From: an uncultured Rhodospirillales bacterium
GTDB lineage: Bacteria; Pseudomonadota; Alphaproteobacteria; Rhodospirillales; Casp-alpha2
Length of the DNA: 5,580 nucleotides
Assembly: GCA_938074585.1 (NCBI GenBank)
Contig: CALJEW010000181.1
Span: 1-5,580 of the forward strand
Direction of reading: 5' to 3'
This document shows positions 5,289 to 5,580 of this stretch, piece by piece; within the stretch, counting starts at the first letter, position 1, and each line of letters starts with the position of its first letter. The position numbers and the translations under genes are program-made. The notes below the pieces were generated by a model that was not told the origin of the DNA, ran no database searches, and worked only from the letters and a program-made list of their open reading frames with translations.

Positions 5289-5580
5289 TCAGGCTTTTTG
5301 GGTCTTTGTAGCAATAAATATCAATGCTTGATCAAACACCTGATTAGCGCTCAAATCACTGGTATCTATCACATTTGCATCTTTAGCCGCTACTAAAGGA
5401 GCGAAAGACCGGGATGTATCCCGCTCATCGCGTTCCTTCATGTCTTCTAAAATGCGCGCATATATAGCGCTAGAGTCCGCTTGGTGCAACTCCTTAAACC
5501 GCCGATTTGCACGAACTTCAGTGCTTGCGGTGATAAACAACTTAGCCGTTGCCTCTTGACAGACGACCGTTCCAATGTCG
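5289..5580 (-). CDS. cmk: Cytidylate kinase, C-terminal part (5' end beyond the right edge)
   Basis: Cytidylate kinase phosphorylates CMP and dCMP with ATP, in the cytoplasm. The last 96 codons and the TGA stop are present. The visible part opens with DIGT, the end of the family's GRDIGT nucleotide-binding motif. KLFITASTEVRANRR follows, with the conserved TAS-E-RA-RR residues, then the lid-region arginines of ERDERDTSR, then FAPLVAAKDANVIDTSDLSANQV, the typical Cmk C-terminal part. The frame stays open through the right edge. The TTG at 5540-5538 is an internal Leu codon within KLFITAS, not a start, because conserved kinase sequence continues upstream of it. The family is about 210-230 residues, so a little over half is missing. 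It lies 129 bp upstream of rpsA, the classic cmk-rpsA pairing. Confidence 0.93.
   Translation of the reverse strand, partial: DIGTVVCQEATAKLFITASTEVRANRRFKELHQADSSAIYARILEDMKERDERDTSRSFAPLVAAKDANVIDTSDLSANQVFDQALIFIATKTQKA

Noticed and set aside
1..5580. A defence, mobile or otherwise novel system in the window
   Set aside because: Every substantial minus-strand frame belongs to a known core family in collinear order. There are no integrase, transposase, toxin or nuclease genes, no spaced repeats, and no abrupt change in composition.

Overview
The window is a run of seven genes, all on the minus strand, with no mobile element, CRISPR array, tRNA or rRNA visible. In transcription order (right to left): the 3' end of cmk (cytidylate kinase), rpsA (ribosomal protein S1), sppA (single-domain signal peptide peptidase), ihfB (IHF beta subunit), lapA (two-helix membrane protein with a coiled-coil tail), an ornithine cyclodeaminase / mu-crystallin family gene, and the 5' part of pyrF (OMP decarboxylase). 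Both outer genes are cut by the window edges. No stretch longer than about 130 bases lacks a gene.

The order cmk-rpsA-sppA-ihfB-lapA followed by pyrimidine or tryptophan genes, the short single-domain SppA, and the SLGDILGAAL motif near the end of S1 all point to an Alphaproteobacterium. Base composition is moderate and slightly AT-leaning for that class. A Rhodospirillales-like lineage is a guess; the window does not settle the genus.

Right-hand part (about 2165-5580): four housekeeping genes with leaders of 129 (cmk-rpsA), 62 (rpsA-sppA) and 107 bp (sppA-ihfB). Each leader holds dyad symmetry: two related CCAAC/GTTGG inverted repeats before rpsA, a strong hairpin without a U-tract between rpsA and sppA, and a 7-bp dyad before ihfB next to a weak promoter candidate. 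S1 has the usual six S1 domains plus a long Lys/Ala/Pro and Asp/Glu tail, part of which is encoded by a perfect 15-bp tandem repeat.

Left-hand part (1-1879): ihfB, lapA, the cyclodeaminase-family gene and pyrF are packed tightly (46 bp, 3 bp, then a 14-bp overlap), which suggests one transcript and coupled translation. LapA starts at GTG. The cyclodeaminase-family enzyme, probably an imino-acid reductase rather than a true ornithine cyclodeaminase, is the least expected member of the cluster.

Overall this is a conserved core-genome region. I found no evidence of a new biological system; the points worth a second look are the S1 tail, the leader dyads and the embedded cyclodeaminase-family gene.
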